A stretch of DNA of 64,000 bases from Tubiluchus corallicola (lineage: Eukaryota; Priapulida; Priapulimorpha; Priapulimorphida; Tubiluchidae), in contig JAQGDQ010002386.1 of assembly GCA_030141605.1 (NCBI GenBank), forward strand, positions 188,001 to 252,000. Direction: 5' to 3'. The notes below the pieces were generated by a model, which made no database searches, was not told where the DNA came from, and saw only the letters and a program-made list of their open reading frames with translations. The position numbers and the translations under genes are program-made. Shown here one piece after another: positions 33,237-46,984 of this stretch; position 1 is the first letter of the stretch, and every line of letters starts with the position of its first letter.

Positions 33237-36200
33237 CTGAGCGCTATAAATTTTCACTAAATTTGAGGTCTTGTATTTATTATATTTAAATATACGACGT
33301 TTCGGCTACATTCTGCAACCTTTTTCAAATGATTATTAAAAATGATCAAATTGCGCCCAATATTCTATTGTGCGTCTGTCCTATTTAGTATAGAAAATCT
33401 CTCAAATGGACACTATTATGCCTTCTGTACGCTGGTCGTCCCAGCACTTTCATTGTATATAAATTTTGTTTTTACAAAGTGCAAATGAGTAAACTAAAGC
33501 TAAACTAATTAAGTAAATAACAACTGTATAACGACATATTTAAATCTTAAAACATTGCGAGTGACAAAATATCTGCAATTTAGATTTTTTGGCGAGAACA
33601 ACAGATTTTTTGCAATGCACTTTTGAACTTGAAAAGGTGTGGATCTTAAAACATTCCAAGCGACAAAATAGATCAGAACTGCATTGTATTATTGAGCTAC
33701 GATGTACTATTTATAGTCGTGAGTCAACAATCAACCGCCTCCCCGGGGCCTCTTGGTTTTTACCTACGTAGAATTTCTGATGCATCACCCCCCACCATCA
33801 CTCCGCACTGTGAATTAATTCCGCAAATAAGCTGCATTATTGCATTGTGTTGACGATCTAATGAAATTTACATAAATTTCAATGTACGGTTTCACTTCTA
33901 TTCACTGGGATAATTACTTTCGTGCGACGAATATTGCGTATTAACCAGGCGGCCATGTTTTTATATTTTTACAGTCCAGCAATAATCGGACACTGTACTT
34001 ATTTTTGACGATTGGCGTGACCAGAATCTAGTTAAATATTATAGACACTTCTCTGAACCAGCACAGATCCTTTTAGCCGTATTTGGAAGTATCATGTGCA
34101 CGTTTTCCCAATAAGGTAACAGTTGGTGCAGTATGGCAGACGAAACCGTCTAGAGGCAATTTTCCTGTTGGACGCCCATCCATTTACTAATTAGGCCCAA
34201 CATTGGTTAACTTTATACTAATGTCACAAATTTGACTCCACTGTTAGTATACTCACCCTCACCTTCCCACGCGTTTACATTTCTGATTATTAACATTTAC
34301 CATTCGCAAAAATCCCATGGTATTTGGTGAATTTTATGTTGCTTGCATACTTTATTTACTTTTTAGCTAAACGTTGTTTTTACAACAACTAATAGACGCG
34401 CTTCTATTAGCATGCAATGTCTAAACCACAGCAAACTCAATTATATGTTAAATATAAAAGGCTTAAAAGCTGTGGTAGCTATATGCTTTTTTACTTAAAT
34501 TTGAATTTAGTCTAACATTAAAACATCAGTGAAATTATTTTTCACTAGTTCTAAAAAATTATTGTAAGCTATTTTAAAAAGTTTGACGCATTTTCTGAAA
34601 AAGATTCTTATTGTAAATGTTTCAAGACGTGCTAATTTGCAAATTATTACAGCAGGAAATGTGCACCTGATCATATGAAACAACCTTGATTGATCAACTG
34701 TTACTGTCAATCAATGCGCGAGCTTTTATCAGGACTGCTATAATAATGCAAAACATTCTTTAAATAAAATTTATATCATAATTATACTCTTGGCAAAAAA
34801 CAATTAGACAGAGAGCACATAGTGTGTAGTTGGCAAATTAAAGTAACTAAGACTCGGAAAACGAGTAAAATCATATAAAATAGTGACGCAAACAACAGGT
34901 ACAAATTGTAAATCTGTAGTGACTGTATACAATTAATAATTAGCAGTTATATTAATAGCGTTGGTGCTGCAGATTTTATCATTTTTAATCTGTGATAATT
35001 TAGGCCGATCTTCCAATATGAGTTCCAATTAGAATGAGTTTATTTTGCATTTTTATACAGGTCTCTATAAGCTAAATAGAGTAAAATAGAATAATATAGC
35101 ACTATTTTATCTTTATGCAAAAATAAGTGAGATAAAATAATATTGATACTGAGGTTTTCGTTTAGATTTTAAAACATACATACGTACTATATGTTCTATC
35201 TATTCATTTAAGGTGGCGAAATTAAAATCAACTTTGAGATTGAGAGACTTCTAATGCCAACTCCATGTTCGTTTAAACTGTCTTTTTGCAAAATTTTTAT
35301 TGTTCTTGTGTCTTATTTCCCGATGCGCATCGTTTCCTTTTTTGTTGTCGGATTTCCTAAAAATTTGATAATACCGGTGTATTCCTATGTGGGAATGTTA
35401 GGCATTGTAAATCGCAAAGAATCGCAAAGCCATATTTTGGAGAAATGAATTGATTGGCGTGAAATAGATTCAAATGTTATAATCACAGACATGCGTTAAA
35501 ATAAACAATAAGAAAAGTTGAAAAAAGTAAGTGCATCACAAAAATTGTTAGTATCCCTATGATTTTAAGAACCGTGATGTATATAGATGTACACAGATAT
35601 ACAGATGATATATAACGCAGTAGCTACAAAATAGAAAAGCAATAATGATTGTAAAAAAACATTAAAAAGGGTTCTTTGGGAGCGTTTTAAGAACTCGTTA
35701 CCAACTTCTAAGATCAAAGTTAAAGGTAAAAAGTGATCTTATTCTTCTCAAATCTAATAATGAAATCTGTCACTGTTACAGTTCAAAATATTGTACTTTT
35801 GCAGGGGAGTTTTGTGAAGAATCTTTAATCGTGCGTGACCTTGCAGAAGTAGCGATTAATTGTAGATAGTGTCCACGCAGCGGCTGAGACTTATGACCTT
35901 TTTCAATGACTTTTTTGTTTTCCATCATCTCTAGTGACTTAATAGCTGAATTCATTTTTGATGTGTGTTGCTTATAGCGTGTTGCAAGGGTTAAATAATT
36001 TCAGGGAAAAAGAAAGACGAATTCGAGTACAATAATAATTTAAACGTTAATAATTTACACTTATATCATGTTTATGATAGATGAAGAGAGGTTTTGTTGA
36101 AACTCTAGTAACGATCGTTAAAGTGCAATATCACTGTTTTACAGCTTGCTATAAAGTGTCGGTAGGAAATAATGGCTTGCTACAGGATCTGTTCTTGCCA

Positions 36201-36345
36201 GATTGAGTGCAGAGAGGGTGAAAGACAGTAAGAGAAATAAAATGCTAATAGAAAAAAGAGCAAAACGAGCGAAAAACGGGGGTAAAAAAAGAATAATAAA
36301 AATAGAAAAAAGAAGTAATGAAAAAGATGAGATGGTGCGCATCCT
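33237..36345. other. Intergenic DNA, no gene recognised
   Basis: Follows the membrane-protein stop. Short open frames only; nothing with domain-like content or splice structure was found. Confidence 0.4.
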
Positions 36346-36402
36346 GAGAAAGAAAGAAAGAGAGAAAGCGAGAGAGAGAGAGAAAGCGAGAGAGAGAGAG
36401 AA

Positions 36403-36460
<58 letters not shown>

Positions 36461-36462
36461 CG
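36346..36462 (+). repeat. (GA)n microsatellite with GCGAGAGA interruptions
   Basis: Starts as AGAAAGAAAGAGAGAAAGCG units and becomes a pure GA tract of about 40 bp, then continues into GCGAGAGCGCGTGTGTG. The open frame of Arg/Glu repeats through it is a composition artefact. Confidence 0.95.
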
Positions 36463-36725
36463 CGTGTGTGTGGGAGAGACAGAGGGAAAATAAGAGAGGA
36501 AGAGAAGCTTAAACGAACGAAAAAGTATGAATCGGAAGTGGTATCAATTTACTATGCATGAGTTCTGTTTCATATACGCCGTAGCAGCAACGGTATGTCA
36601 TGCATTTTTAACATCATATAGGTTGCTTTATATTACTATCTCCTATAGTAATTAATAATGTACGAAATAGACGGTCAGTCTTGATTCGATCGTCAGCGTT
36701 GCAATTTAGGATAACAGAGAAACGC

Positions 36726-37066
36726 AACAGCTTACCGGGCTTTCTACAGCTTACCTGACTTTGTACAGCTTACCCGGTTTTCACAGCTTACTCAGCTTTC
36801 TACAGATTACCTGACTTTCTGAAGATTACCAGCCTTTCTGCAACTTACCTGGCTTTCTGCAACTTGCCTGGTTTTCTACAGCTTACCCAGCTGTCGGCCA
36901 CTTAGATGGCTTTCTACAGTTTACCTGCTCTCTACAGCTTACCCGGCTTTCTGCAACTTACATGGCTTTCTACAGTTTACCTGGCTTTCTACAGATTACC
37001 CGGTTTTCTGCAACTTACATGGCTTTCTACAGTTTACCTGCTTTCTACAGATTACCCGATTTTCTT
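36726..37066 (+). repeat. 19-bp minisatellite, about 18 units, with higher-order repeat
   Basis: Consensus unit near CAGCTTACCTGGCTTTCTA. Third-unit periodicity is clear in the right half, where the order CAACTTACATGG, CAGTTTACCTGG, CAGATTACCCGG recurs about every 57 bp. Some units lose a base. No protein role is likely. Confidence 0.92.
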
Positions 37067-38544
37067 TATTGTACATAAAACGCTTCTGCCTAGTCGTAAA
37101 TACATGCCACAGTCAATGAAATGTTTAGTGCACTCTATTGGAATAGAAATTTGAGGAAACACTGGTTACGTGGATTTCAACATTTTGATGACAAGTTATT
37201 GCGTTGCCTTCAAGTTCAATTTTTAACTTATTTCACGTTTTTGCGTCTTTCTGCCCATAAGTGTGGGCCACTAGGTTCAACAAATTATGCGGTTAACAGT
37301 TCTAATTTACGTGTGCTTTATTTTTGTATACTACTTATACACAGAAAACGATATATCAGAGTCACAATTAACAAAATAATAAATTTCACGAGAAATGATG
37401 TTGCAACAAGCTAAAAGTTTAAAAAGCCCGCCCAGTCTTACGACACTATGGGAATCCATCTTAGCAGTTATAGCTGAAGTTACAGTATTGAGATACATAG
37501 TGGTACTAATGAGCTATCACCTTGCTCAAAGTCGTTGATTTCTGCATACCATGTAGCGTACCCGTATGCCAATGATTCTAACCCTGCAGGCCACGGCCTG
37601 TCAACCAGGACTTTTTCAATCTTAGCTTAATTTTATTCTGTGTAGGTTTGCAGTGTATGATGCGTTTTCTGATTTTGATTTTGAAGCACTGGCTAATGCA
37701 CGACGTCAATGAGTGTGGTTTCATTGAATTCCCAAAATCCTTTAAGGTGAAATGCACAATAAGTTTAAAAAGAATAAAAAAGTAAGAAAGAATAATAAAA
37801 ACTTTTATAAAGTCATATTAAAGGTAAAACAGCTCAACCTTGCAGGTATAAACATGTAAGTGTCCCTAAAGGGTAAATACGAACTGAAGCTTTCCTTATA
37901 AAGGTCACATTGTCATTCAGTGATTAATCAATTGACTTAGTCTACAAAGCCAGTGGTCATTTTTCAATCGAATTTACGATGTGTCACACGACAGTTTATC
38001 TACAGTTCGCTTTCACATATTTTACATATTATCCTTTCTCAAACTACATGCTAATGATTTACATTCTATGTTTGAGTAATTACGGTATCATGCATATTAC
38101 ATGGCTAGCGTTGTTGTGAGAGTATTTGCAGCGTGATGTGGTTTTTATTGACCGTGCTACTCTCTGTACCTTACGAGAGCTTGTGCAGCGATATGTCATT
38201 GCGCCTGATCTGCATATTTATACAAGCCGAAGCTGAGTGCATGATATGTGTTTAGAATATAATATTGCATGAAATTATGCTCTCAGAGAGATGGTAAACG
38301 TTGAAGTGGACATTTGCTATGATTTATAAGCTATGGGCAGAAAGTTGGACGAACGCCGTTTGCCATGCTATTAATTTCAAGAAGAAAGTTTTGTTTTCAC
38401 ATTTTAAAGAAATTCCAATTACGTTTAACTGCTGAAAGGCCGCAACGTATACATAATGTGACCAGTTAATTAAAATAAGTGATGAAAATTCTGCTATCTA
38501 TTCATTCCAGGCATACAATATGATATTAATATAAACGAGTGTTT
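37067..38544. other. Intergenic DNA, no gene recognised
   Basis: Only short chance open frames. Nothing assignable between the minisatellite and the 5S-like repeat. Confidence 0.4.
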
Positions 38545-38660
38545 AGGCAACAGGAATGGCAGAATGGTTACTATATGTGGTTGATGACCGAAGTTAAGCA
38601 ACAATTGCCATAGTCAATAAATGGATGGGTTACCACCGGGAGCAATACTCATTTTAAGTG
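38545..38660 (+). repeat. 5S rRNA-derived repeat (5S pseudogene or SINE3-type head)
   Basis: CCGAAGTTAAGCAAC at 38588-38602 and TGGATGGGTTACCACCGGG at 38622-38640 reproduce the 5S rRNA internal promoter and loop regions (box A/IE/C) with the right order and nearly the right spacing, followed by a GCAATACT-like element. The 5' part is diverged and the middle is substituted, so this is not a functional 5S gene. A 5S-headed SINE is the main alternative to a plain pseudogene; unrelated sequence continues to about 38800. Confidence 0.75.
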
Positions 38661-40590
38661 GTTAAGATTTCACCGCCGTCTTAGTGTCATCTTGAGGTTA
38701 ATCCCAATAATTACCTAGATACAGGTCCTGCCACAATGTTAATTAGGCTCTTTCATTGAGTGCTGAATCCCAGTGTGTAATGTCCTGAACTTTCTGAAGA
38801 ATCATCCTACATGTAACATATTTCTTACACAAAAATAACAAGTTTTCCATAGTTTCATTCCTAACGTCGCGTAGCTAATAAACAAGTTTACAAATAATCA
38901 ACCATTAACTTTCTCCACCAAATATTAAAAGGTGTATTTCCACACATATCTTAATCTAATTTAAAAAATATATAATAATTAAATTTTAAAGTTATTAAAG
39001 TTAATAAGTAAGTAAAGTTATAATAAGCGTATAGAGTAACATGCACACGCGCCCAAGCACGCACACGCTCATGCACACGCGGTTAATATGTCTTGGGGTT
39101 GTAGGATAACGAATAAATATTGGGCCAGAACCCGTTTTTTAAGTTCAGTTACAAAATGATTTGTCACATGGCTATGGCTATGGCCTTGAGCCATGACTAT
39201 TTGGCTATAGAGTGACTAAGGAGGTGTGTCATGACCCATAGACATCGACCTCGGGACATATAGGCCTCACCTTGTTATTAGTTAATGAAATTTTACATCT
39301 TTGTTGCAGTTCATCTTATTTTCAATAAACATAGCGCTTGTACAAGTCTATAATGTGTTTACTGCATTCTGATAATTACACGTAAATTAATATTCCCTTA
39401 AACTCTAACTGAATTGTCGTCTGCTGAATTCTACGTACACAATCACATTGTGTGAAGATTGTGGGTTCAACTGTAGCAGCCTAATTCACTGGCTTCAGAG
39501 GAAGAGAAATTATAGTTGCAGCCAGCAAGTGTTATGCTAGTAATAATTAGCACAGCATCTGCCTACTAGTCTATAGTTTCATACCTTTGTGCGCATGCGC
39601 ACACGTACCGGAATTATAAATGCTGCGTGAATTGGAAATGAACGCATTAGACCTGTATAACACCTGTAGAATAAAGGCACCAGAACGCCATTAAATGGTG
39701 ATACTTCATATAACGTAATTGTTTATACTGCGGTGGAAAGTAAATCTGATGTGTAGTATTGGGTATTAGTATCAACACAAGCGAAATTGGGTTGCCATGT
39801 AGAGCGTGACTGCGTTTATCGAATGCAGTAGCCTGGAAGTGGATTTCTTGGCTTCAATTTAAGTGTAGGCATAGGGAGGCCAGGATAAACAAGATTTATG
39901 TGCTGAGGTTGAGAGGTTGACACCGGAACTGTGCAGTGTGAGACTCGCTGAGTCCGTTGCTGTTACCGTTACCTTGGTGATTCTGGTATAAGGGCGATTG
40001 GATGCTGCAGCCATGGTTACCCCAGCTGATTAGCAGGTATTTGCCCATTGTACGTAATGTTAGGTAGGCATGCTGTACGTATTCTCAATTAGCATAGTTA
40101 TATCAGCCAAAAAATTTTATATAAAAACGCAATTAAAAATGGCTCAGTTGATATTTTGCTAGTGCAATTAAGTAACACATTGTGTTGTCTACAAAGCGTT
40201 TTTACTGTACATTTACTTTACCTTCTCTTAAAAGGTTTACTTTTAAAGTTAGTTAACATGCAAGTACCGAATTTACTTGCATATTAGTATAGTTGAATAT
40301 ACTTGTAGAATCTCAGTATTGTTTCTGAGATCAATGAGAAAGCCAGATCCTCGGAAAGAAAGAAGCCAGCCTGCAACCAAAAGGAACGCACTGTCATTTC
40401 AATTATGAGTTCTTGGTGTATTTTCGGTTGTGTAATTTTAGCTCTGCTAACTGCATGGTTGAAGGTTCTGTTGCTCGCGTAATGGTTTTCCACAGACCAC
40501 ACAGGAATTTCACGGGAAAAATGTTTGTCCGCGGCAACCAGCTACTATACATAGCCGTGTAGTCGCTTTTAGCTATTTATTGTTTTATTC
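38661..40590. other. Intergenic DNA, no gene recognised
   Basis: No exon supported. It contains a CA/GC-rich stretch at 39040-39080 and a perfect NRF-1-like palindrome GTGCGCATGCGCAC at about 39591-39604, which may be a chance site. Confidence 0.35.
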
Positions 40591-40685
40591 AACATTATAG
40601 CTTGCTAGAACTGACTTTTACGTTATTCACAGTATAAATTTTTGTAGCTTTATACTCAAATAAATTCAATTCAATTCAATTCTAC
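40591..40685 (+). repeat. Probable LINE 3' end with (ATTCA)n tail
   Basis: A TGTAGCTTTATACTC stretch followed by AAATAAATTCAATTCAATTC is the form of many invertebrate CR1-like LINE tails. No coding part remains here. Confidence 0.4.
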
Positions 40686-40689
40686 AAAA

Positions 40690-43245
40690 CCAGTAACGAA
40701 ATAGTAACAATTTTACACAGTTTTAGGTGAATATTATGCAAATAGAATATCTAAAAACTTTTATTACCTTGGTACTTGCCAGTAATATCTTTAAGCTGAA
40801 TAGTAGGTTAGCTGAATAGAATGTAGAACTTTTCTGTATTTATGGTTTGGAGTGCGGAAATTTGAGCATGTAAATGTAAATGTGTGGAAAAAATGGAAAT
40901 GTGGCTTAACAAAAACGTAAAGTTGGATGACCTTTTCAAATTCGATTCGCGTTTTTGCTATGTTCTTGTCTTGGGCTTGTACGTGTCGTATAGCAGTATA
41001 TCTCAGCTTAACTGTGAGAAACCGCACTTTGCCATATTTCTGCTGGTTTTATAGTAACAGAACACCACCATAAATAATTGAAAAAGCTCACAGTCGGATG
41101 TTGATAGCAACTATACTGCGTTCATTCACGTGTGTGTGTTTAATTAGCCGATCAGCATCCCTAGAGAATCATATGAAGCCATAATGATACTGCTTGAACT
41201 TCATTGTAACACCTAACAGTACTCTGTGTCTCTAGATGTTAGAGGATGCTGAATCTCAAGCGACTTATGGGCAGGTAATTGGTTCTAATCATCTGGTCGT
41301 GTAGATTGTATCCTTGGCTGATTGTGTGTCGCTAAAATTGTCTGAAATAACTGGAAAGATGACAGCCAAGATGGCCGTAAATTGAATCAAATTGCAAGAT
41401 TAGGTGGGTTTCGCTGCGATGTAGAATGTTTGAAAGATGTGCTTGCATGTTAGAAGAGCAAGTTGTAAAAATCATTCACCAAACTACACTAAGTAGATAA
41501 GATGAGAATTTAGACACTAGGGAAGTTGCAAATATGAAAGACGTGGAAGAGATTTAAATAATAACTGGTCACAGTGTTTCTGCGTTTCTCAGAATCCTGA
41601 TATCTCAGCTTTGTATATACTAATTTATGTCATTGCACCTTTGCATGTATGTGTAAGTTACTTAACTTGGTCAAAATGTATGCATATGCTGCATAACCCG
41701 TGTTCACAATAAGAAACGAATGATTATGATATTAAATATGTAATTAAAATTAATTACGCAATTAAAAATTTGAAAAAGGCGAAATGTGCTATTGATACGT
41801 GATGTGTGATGTGTTTTAATGGTAATGATAAATTTCTCATTTCAGTTAAAAATGGTTTATCAGTACATAAAAGCAACTTATTTGTGAACTTTGTAACTAG
41901 ATTTCGTGTTGAGCGGCTATTCAAAAACTAAATTTAATTTTTTTTATGTATTTCAGTAAACTCTATTATGGAAAGCCTTAGCGAGATGCTAATATGTAGT
42001 TAGATTCAACACACATCAGTAACCGATTTTATACCATACAGTAGCGCCATTAAGGCGTCAGTAAGCCTATTATAATTATTGAAGTTCATTTTTTATTAAA
42101 TATTACCTATTTACCCACGCTCGCCTATAATTATATCGTAACTCAATATGTTAATCCATCATTTAGAATTAATCCAACCATTTATTTTCAACCTCGTCTC
42201 ATTTTATCCTTAACTTTCTATCTAGGCTCTACGTTTGTCACACATCCCAGCTTTCACTGTTGCTAAACCTTTCTGCGACTTAAATGCCATTTATAATAAA
42301 TGTACTACAATAATGTACACTTGTAATTTTCTTATTAGATATGAATCACATCCGATAAGTTTTGGTATAGGGATTTCTTCCTGTTGGGAACATCAGTATA
42401 ATTTATGTTTATGAAAGTATGTAATCTATCTACCATGGATAATCTTAAAACAAAAATACAGTCGAAACGAGTTGCCACCTTAAACTATAAGACTGGGAGA
42501 ATGGAACCGAGTAAAACAAGAGGAACTTTTTAAACAATCAGAGAAGGTAATTACATTCCTAGTGCGATATTTCGACAATGATAGTTTGTCGTGAGTTGTG
42601 AAACATTTGTTAGCTTACTGAAATGATTCCGAGTCAACTGATGGGGATAATTGAAAATTATCACTTGTTGCCCGGCAACTTCAGCTTCAGCAGCGGCGCC
42701 GCGCAATTTTCATCGCCTTTAGTCATCAACTCTACACAATTTCACGACAACAGATGAATTGATTATTATAATTCTTTAAAATAAAACTTGTTTATAAAGT
42801 AATTTCTTAGCTTGAAACGAACGAATGTCAGAAATATTTTTAAGTATCCTTGGAGGCAAATTAGTTTAGATTAAGAATTTCATTTCACGTGAAGCGAAGT
42901 GAATATCTGCGTGATCACGACGTGTTCTTCGTGACGGAAGTTAAGAACAGGTGAAAAAATGCTCACGCAACCTCAAGCCGAGCAGTGATTGAGAACTACT
43001 TGCAGATATGTTCGACAGCAACAACAATAAGTGGTTTTTGGTACAACGTACCTCTTGCGGCAGCACTTCCTGAAGTTTGCCATTTTGGGGTTGATTTTAT
43101 GCTTCCTGTGTAATTTGTTTAGTTCTTTTAATAACAGAGCCAGATTCTTAACGCATTCTACTAATTTCCTCATAAAACGTTAAAAAAGAGAATAACATTG
43201 GCGAAAAATGACGAAAAAAAAAATGATCAAGAAAAACAAACACCA
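40690..43245. other. Intergenic DNA, no gene recognised
   Basis: Scattered short open frames without features. AT-rich throughout. Confidence 0.35.
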
Positions 43246-43292
43246 TCACTGCAACAACAACAACTACAACAACAACAACAACAACAACAAGT
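43246..43292 (+). repeat. (CAA)n microsatellite
   Basis: Imperfect CAA repeat, pure over the last about 25 bp. The minus-strand cysteine-rich open frame through it is an artefact of the repeat. Confidence 0.9.
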
Positions 43293-43798
43293 ACGTCGAT
43301 CAAAAAATATCATACTAATTAACATTGCAGGCCTACAGGCTTCTTCTTTAAGCTTAATTTTTTTCCAATAAACATTGATACTGCTGCTACTGCAGTGATG
43401 TTTTTCCACGATGGGTCGAAAGTTTATACACAATAATTACAAACCCCGCGGTTTATTGACAGTAATCTGTTGTCCAACGAGTGATTGTTAACCGTCTTTA
43501 TCGTTCTGCATGGAAGATGCTCTCATGTCCAGCCGTTTCGAGAGGCGGTTGAATAACTTGAATACATGTGACAAAGAAATTTCTGCGAATTTATGCTTAA
43601 TGATGTAAAGTGATTTTATTACTGACACTTCTATATTAACTTGTGGTGTACCTTATAGGCGTTCTGAGCTTGTATGAAATTTTAGTTATCTGACCGATCC
43701 ACTTATGATTGTTTTTGGCTCATAATGGCAACACGAGAAAAGTTTTCACAGTTTATATGACCTGCTATAATTAAGTAAACGCACAACAGATGTAACAT

Positions 43799-43802
<4 letters not shown>

Positions 43803-43836
<34 letters not shown>

Positions 43837-43847
43837 GATTATTATTA

Positions 43848-43914
<67 letters not shown>
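43803..43914 (+). repeat. (ATT)n microsatellite, about 37 units
   Basis: Nearly pure ATT array with one GATT and one TTTATT interruption. Confidence 0.97.
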
Positions 43915-43915
<1 letters not shown>

Positions 43916-44286
43916 AGAGGCACAATTACTATAATTGTTATTTTGTGATAATAATAATAATCACCATACTAATGCTCTCCCAACTGCATAGTGACGCCTT
44001 CAACTAGTATTTGTTTCAGTAACTGGTAACATTTTCATAACTTTAGATATCTTGCTTTTAACTTTGTTTTTTTAAATTTTATGCATAAACACAAAATAGA
44101 CGCCAACCAATAAATTTCTTACACTTGCCGGCCAAAAACAGACACTGTTAATCAATAGCAAGTTAGTTTAAGATTTTGTTTTCTGGTGCTGTGTTTAAAT
44201 TTTCACTTCTTAAGTGTAGTTAATTTGTTTAACTTCTTTGTGTAAAAACATATATTTGCAGGCCTAAATCAACATTTGGGTTAATT

Positions 44287-44479
44287 GGCGTTTATGTAGC
44301 TTCCGGAATGCGCATGCGTTATGGGAGTGCGAAGTAGATGAAATCAGTTTATATTATTTTCAATGCACCCGTTCATATGACCTGCGTTATGCGCTATTTT
44401 TTTCTGCAGTTATTTCTTATTAATTTTTTTATTCCGCAGGCGGAAACGCATAACGCGTTCCGGATGCTACATGAACACC
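44287..44479. mobile_element. MITE with GGYGTTYATGTAGC terminal inverted repeats
   Basis: The left end 44287-44326 (GGCGTTTATGTAGCTTCCGG and following) and the reverse complement of 44440-44479 (GGTGTTCATGTAGCATCCGG and following) match over about 33 bp, including the CCGGAAYGCG core. Interior about 110 bp, no coding. No target-site duplication is clear, so the superfamily is unknown. Confidence 0.7.
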
Positions 44480-44997
44480 ACTAGTCTGCTGTTTAGGAAT
44501 TCTCACCCGTAACATATTATACGGGTTTACAGATCCCGTCCGGCAAAGAGATTGGGGAATCTACTCGTATGAATATTTCATGAGTCTTCAAATATTTCAC
44601 GAGTGTTCACGGTAACTCCTGGAAAAGCGGGAAACAATATCAATTACTGTAGACTACTTTGATGGCATAAAAACATTTTGATATCGCGTTTGCTGCATCA
44701 AACAGATATAAAGTAGCACTTTATTGGCCAAAACAACGCGCAAGCAAACACATCGAGAGCCTTGTAGGTGATTTTAACTTCTGGAAATATCAGTGTAACA
44801 AGTGCACAATACGCCAACAACTATTATTCTGATCATTTTTGCTACCGATAACTGCAGCCAAAAAAGAAGGTGCAGACATAGCACTACTATCATTATTTAA
44901 TTTCAGCTTAAGTTGTTTAACCAACGATATCATCCCCTCCTCCAGAATCTTTGCACTGATCACGCAGTTAACTATTAGTCGCTTAATTTAAATACTA

Positions 44998-45122
44998 GTG
45001 GTAGTGGTAGTAGTGTTGGTAGTGGCAGCGGTAGCGGTAGCGATAGTGTGCAGCAGCAGCAGTGGCAGTGGCAGCAGAAGCGGCAGCAGCAGTAGCAGTA
45101 GCAATAGCAGTACCAGTAATAG
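44998..45122 (+). repeat. Imperfect (GTG/GCA/GTA)n trinucleotide repeat
   Basis: About 40 triplets of GTR and GCR type, giving Val/Ala or Ser/Gly open frames by composition only. No conserved protein surrounds it. Confidence 0.9.
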
Positions 45123-46984
45123 TAACTCAACCTTTTTGCAGAGACACTTAAATAGAACACTTAAATTTGTTTTGACTTCCTATCAGTCGAATACAATCGT
45201 ATTGCAATAAAAATACATCATAACGTTTTAATTATATCCATTTGAAATTTCTTTAATTCAACTAATTGTTTGTTAGTGGCACAAACTCTGTTATGATTTG
45301 TTATAAATCTGTTAATCATAGAATGAATAAAATTGGATCCAATTCCATAGATGATTGAAACTAATGTGATGTAACTGTATTTCCATAGCCAAAGATTTTA
45401 GTATTGGCTGCAGGGAGCTGCTTAAAGGTGCACCTTAAATTCCGGTTAAATCCAAAACAAGATTTGTAAAACACTTTTCAGCGGAACACTAAACTGCATT
45501 ACAATTCGATTAACAGGATGTGCATTCTGCCATCTTAAAGAACTTAGCTTCCCAAAAGTCACCGCGGGACGTCCCATAATGCGCTGTTAAGAAAAACATC
45601 TCAGCGAGACTGGGCAAAGAAAGGTTTTTCGTACATCTATGTAGACGGTTTGAGATGCAGATGGATGCCACATGCTACGAAAAAACACATCTCGTTTTAG
45701 CTTATCCTTTCCTTATGTTCCTGTGGTGTGGAAGGGAGGTAAGGATGGTTCGGAAGATGTTCTTCGGTTAAATCCATTTTTAAAATCTTATGTAATAGTC
45801 GTTATTAATCGACCAATGTAACTGCGCAATAGCCTACACGATTTGCCGTCCGATAAGGGGTCGCTATCTTGAAAAGTTATTATAATTAAAACGGGCTCTA
45901 GGCAGTTTGATGTCCTAGGCGAAAACTATTTGTAGCGTCGCCTCCTCAGCGGTCAACCCCCTTCCTTCATGGTTTTCATCCCACAGCCAAAATTGAATTT
46001 TGTTGCATGTATAAGTAGTACTTGTGTGTTAGGCTAATACATGTATTATAATGTGCTAATTAAGTGTAGTTAATTAACTATCTACAGCATGTGTTGATTA
46101 AATGTAAAATTGAGTTTATGACCCAATTATACGTCCTGGATGTTCAGGAGCAATGAAAATTTCTTCTATTTTGCTAACACTTTTCACGTACATGCTTTTG
46201 GCTAGATTTTTCCTGAATCTTTCCATCAATAAATTTTTGAAACACCAACTTCTCTTTTTATATCTATTTCACTAGTTTCATCGTCTTTACAACCATAACT
46301 CTGGTCTGGTTGAAAATACTGACGTAGACATTCGATATAAGTAATTGTACTTCCAAGAGTGGAACTCATTTATTGTTTTAAACTAACTGTGTTCCTGTTG
46401 TATAGTTTTATCTTATGTGTATAGTTTTGTATTCTGCATTTCCTAATCGTTTTATATAGTACTCTACATATTGATTTAAATCTAAAATGAAATAAAATAA
46501 AATAACATAAACATCTTTAGTGAATTTGTTTGTTGTTTAGTGTCCGCCTTTCGTTTCCTGTATTACGCTTCTGAAGGTATATTCGATTCTTATATGTTTT
46601 TCCGCTACAATTAGGCCAAGATTTTCCTATTGCGAAATCTTCTTGTTAGACAAACACTTTTTTATTAACAGGAGTAGATGCAATATGAACTGTAGGCAAA
46701 AGGAGGGAAATAACGTAATATTGGGAAACCAATTAAAACAAAAGTGGAAAGTGTTTTGCTGCAGGTCAGTGTCGATGAATCATACATTTTCAAGAAATTT
46801 TTGACACAAATTAACACTTTGTACACAAAGAAATTTAGGCACAGTGACACGAGCTGAAGTTGAGTAGTGGTTATTTTGGACATACAACACCTTGCAGATC
46901 ACTCTGCCTGTGATTTTAGTACGAAGACATTTGACAAATAAGGCGAAAGTACAAAACGAGTTTTTTGGAGCTGCTTAAATCACA
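45123..46984. other. Intergenic DNA, no gene recognised
   Basis: A block at 45400-45680 is richer in GC than its surroundings and may be a diverged repeat. 46480-46510 has an (AAATA)n tail resembling a retroposon end. No gene. Confidence 0.35.

Noticed and set aside
36203-36493. Arg/Glu-repeat open frame
   Set aside because: Produced by the GA microsatellite.
39591-39604. Perfect NRF-1-like palindrome (similar ones near 44308 and 47870)
   Set aside because: No gene start nearby; a short palindrome can arise by chance or lie in a repeat end, as the 44308 case does.
44975-45210. Open frames on both strands through a triplet repeat
   Set aside because: Entirely explained by GTR/GCR repeat composition.
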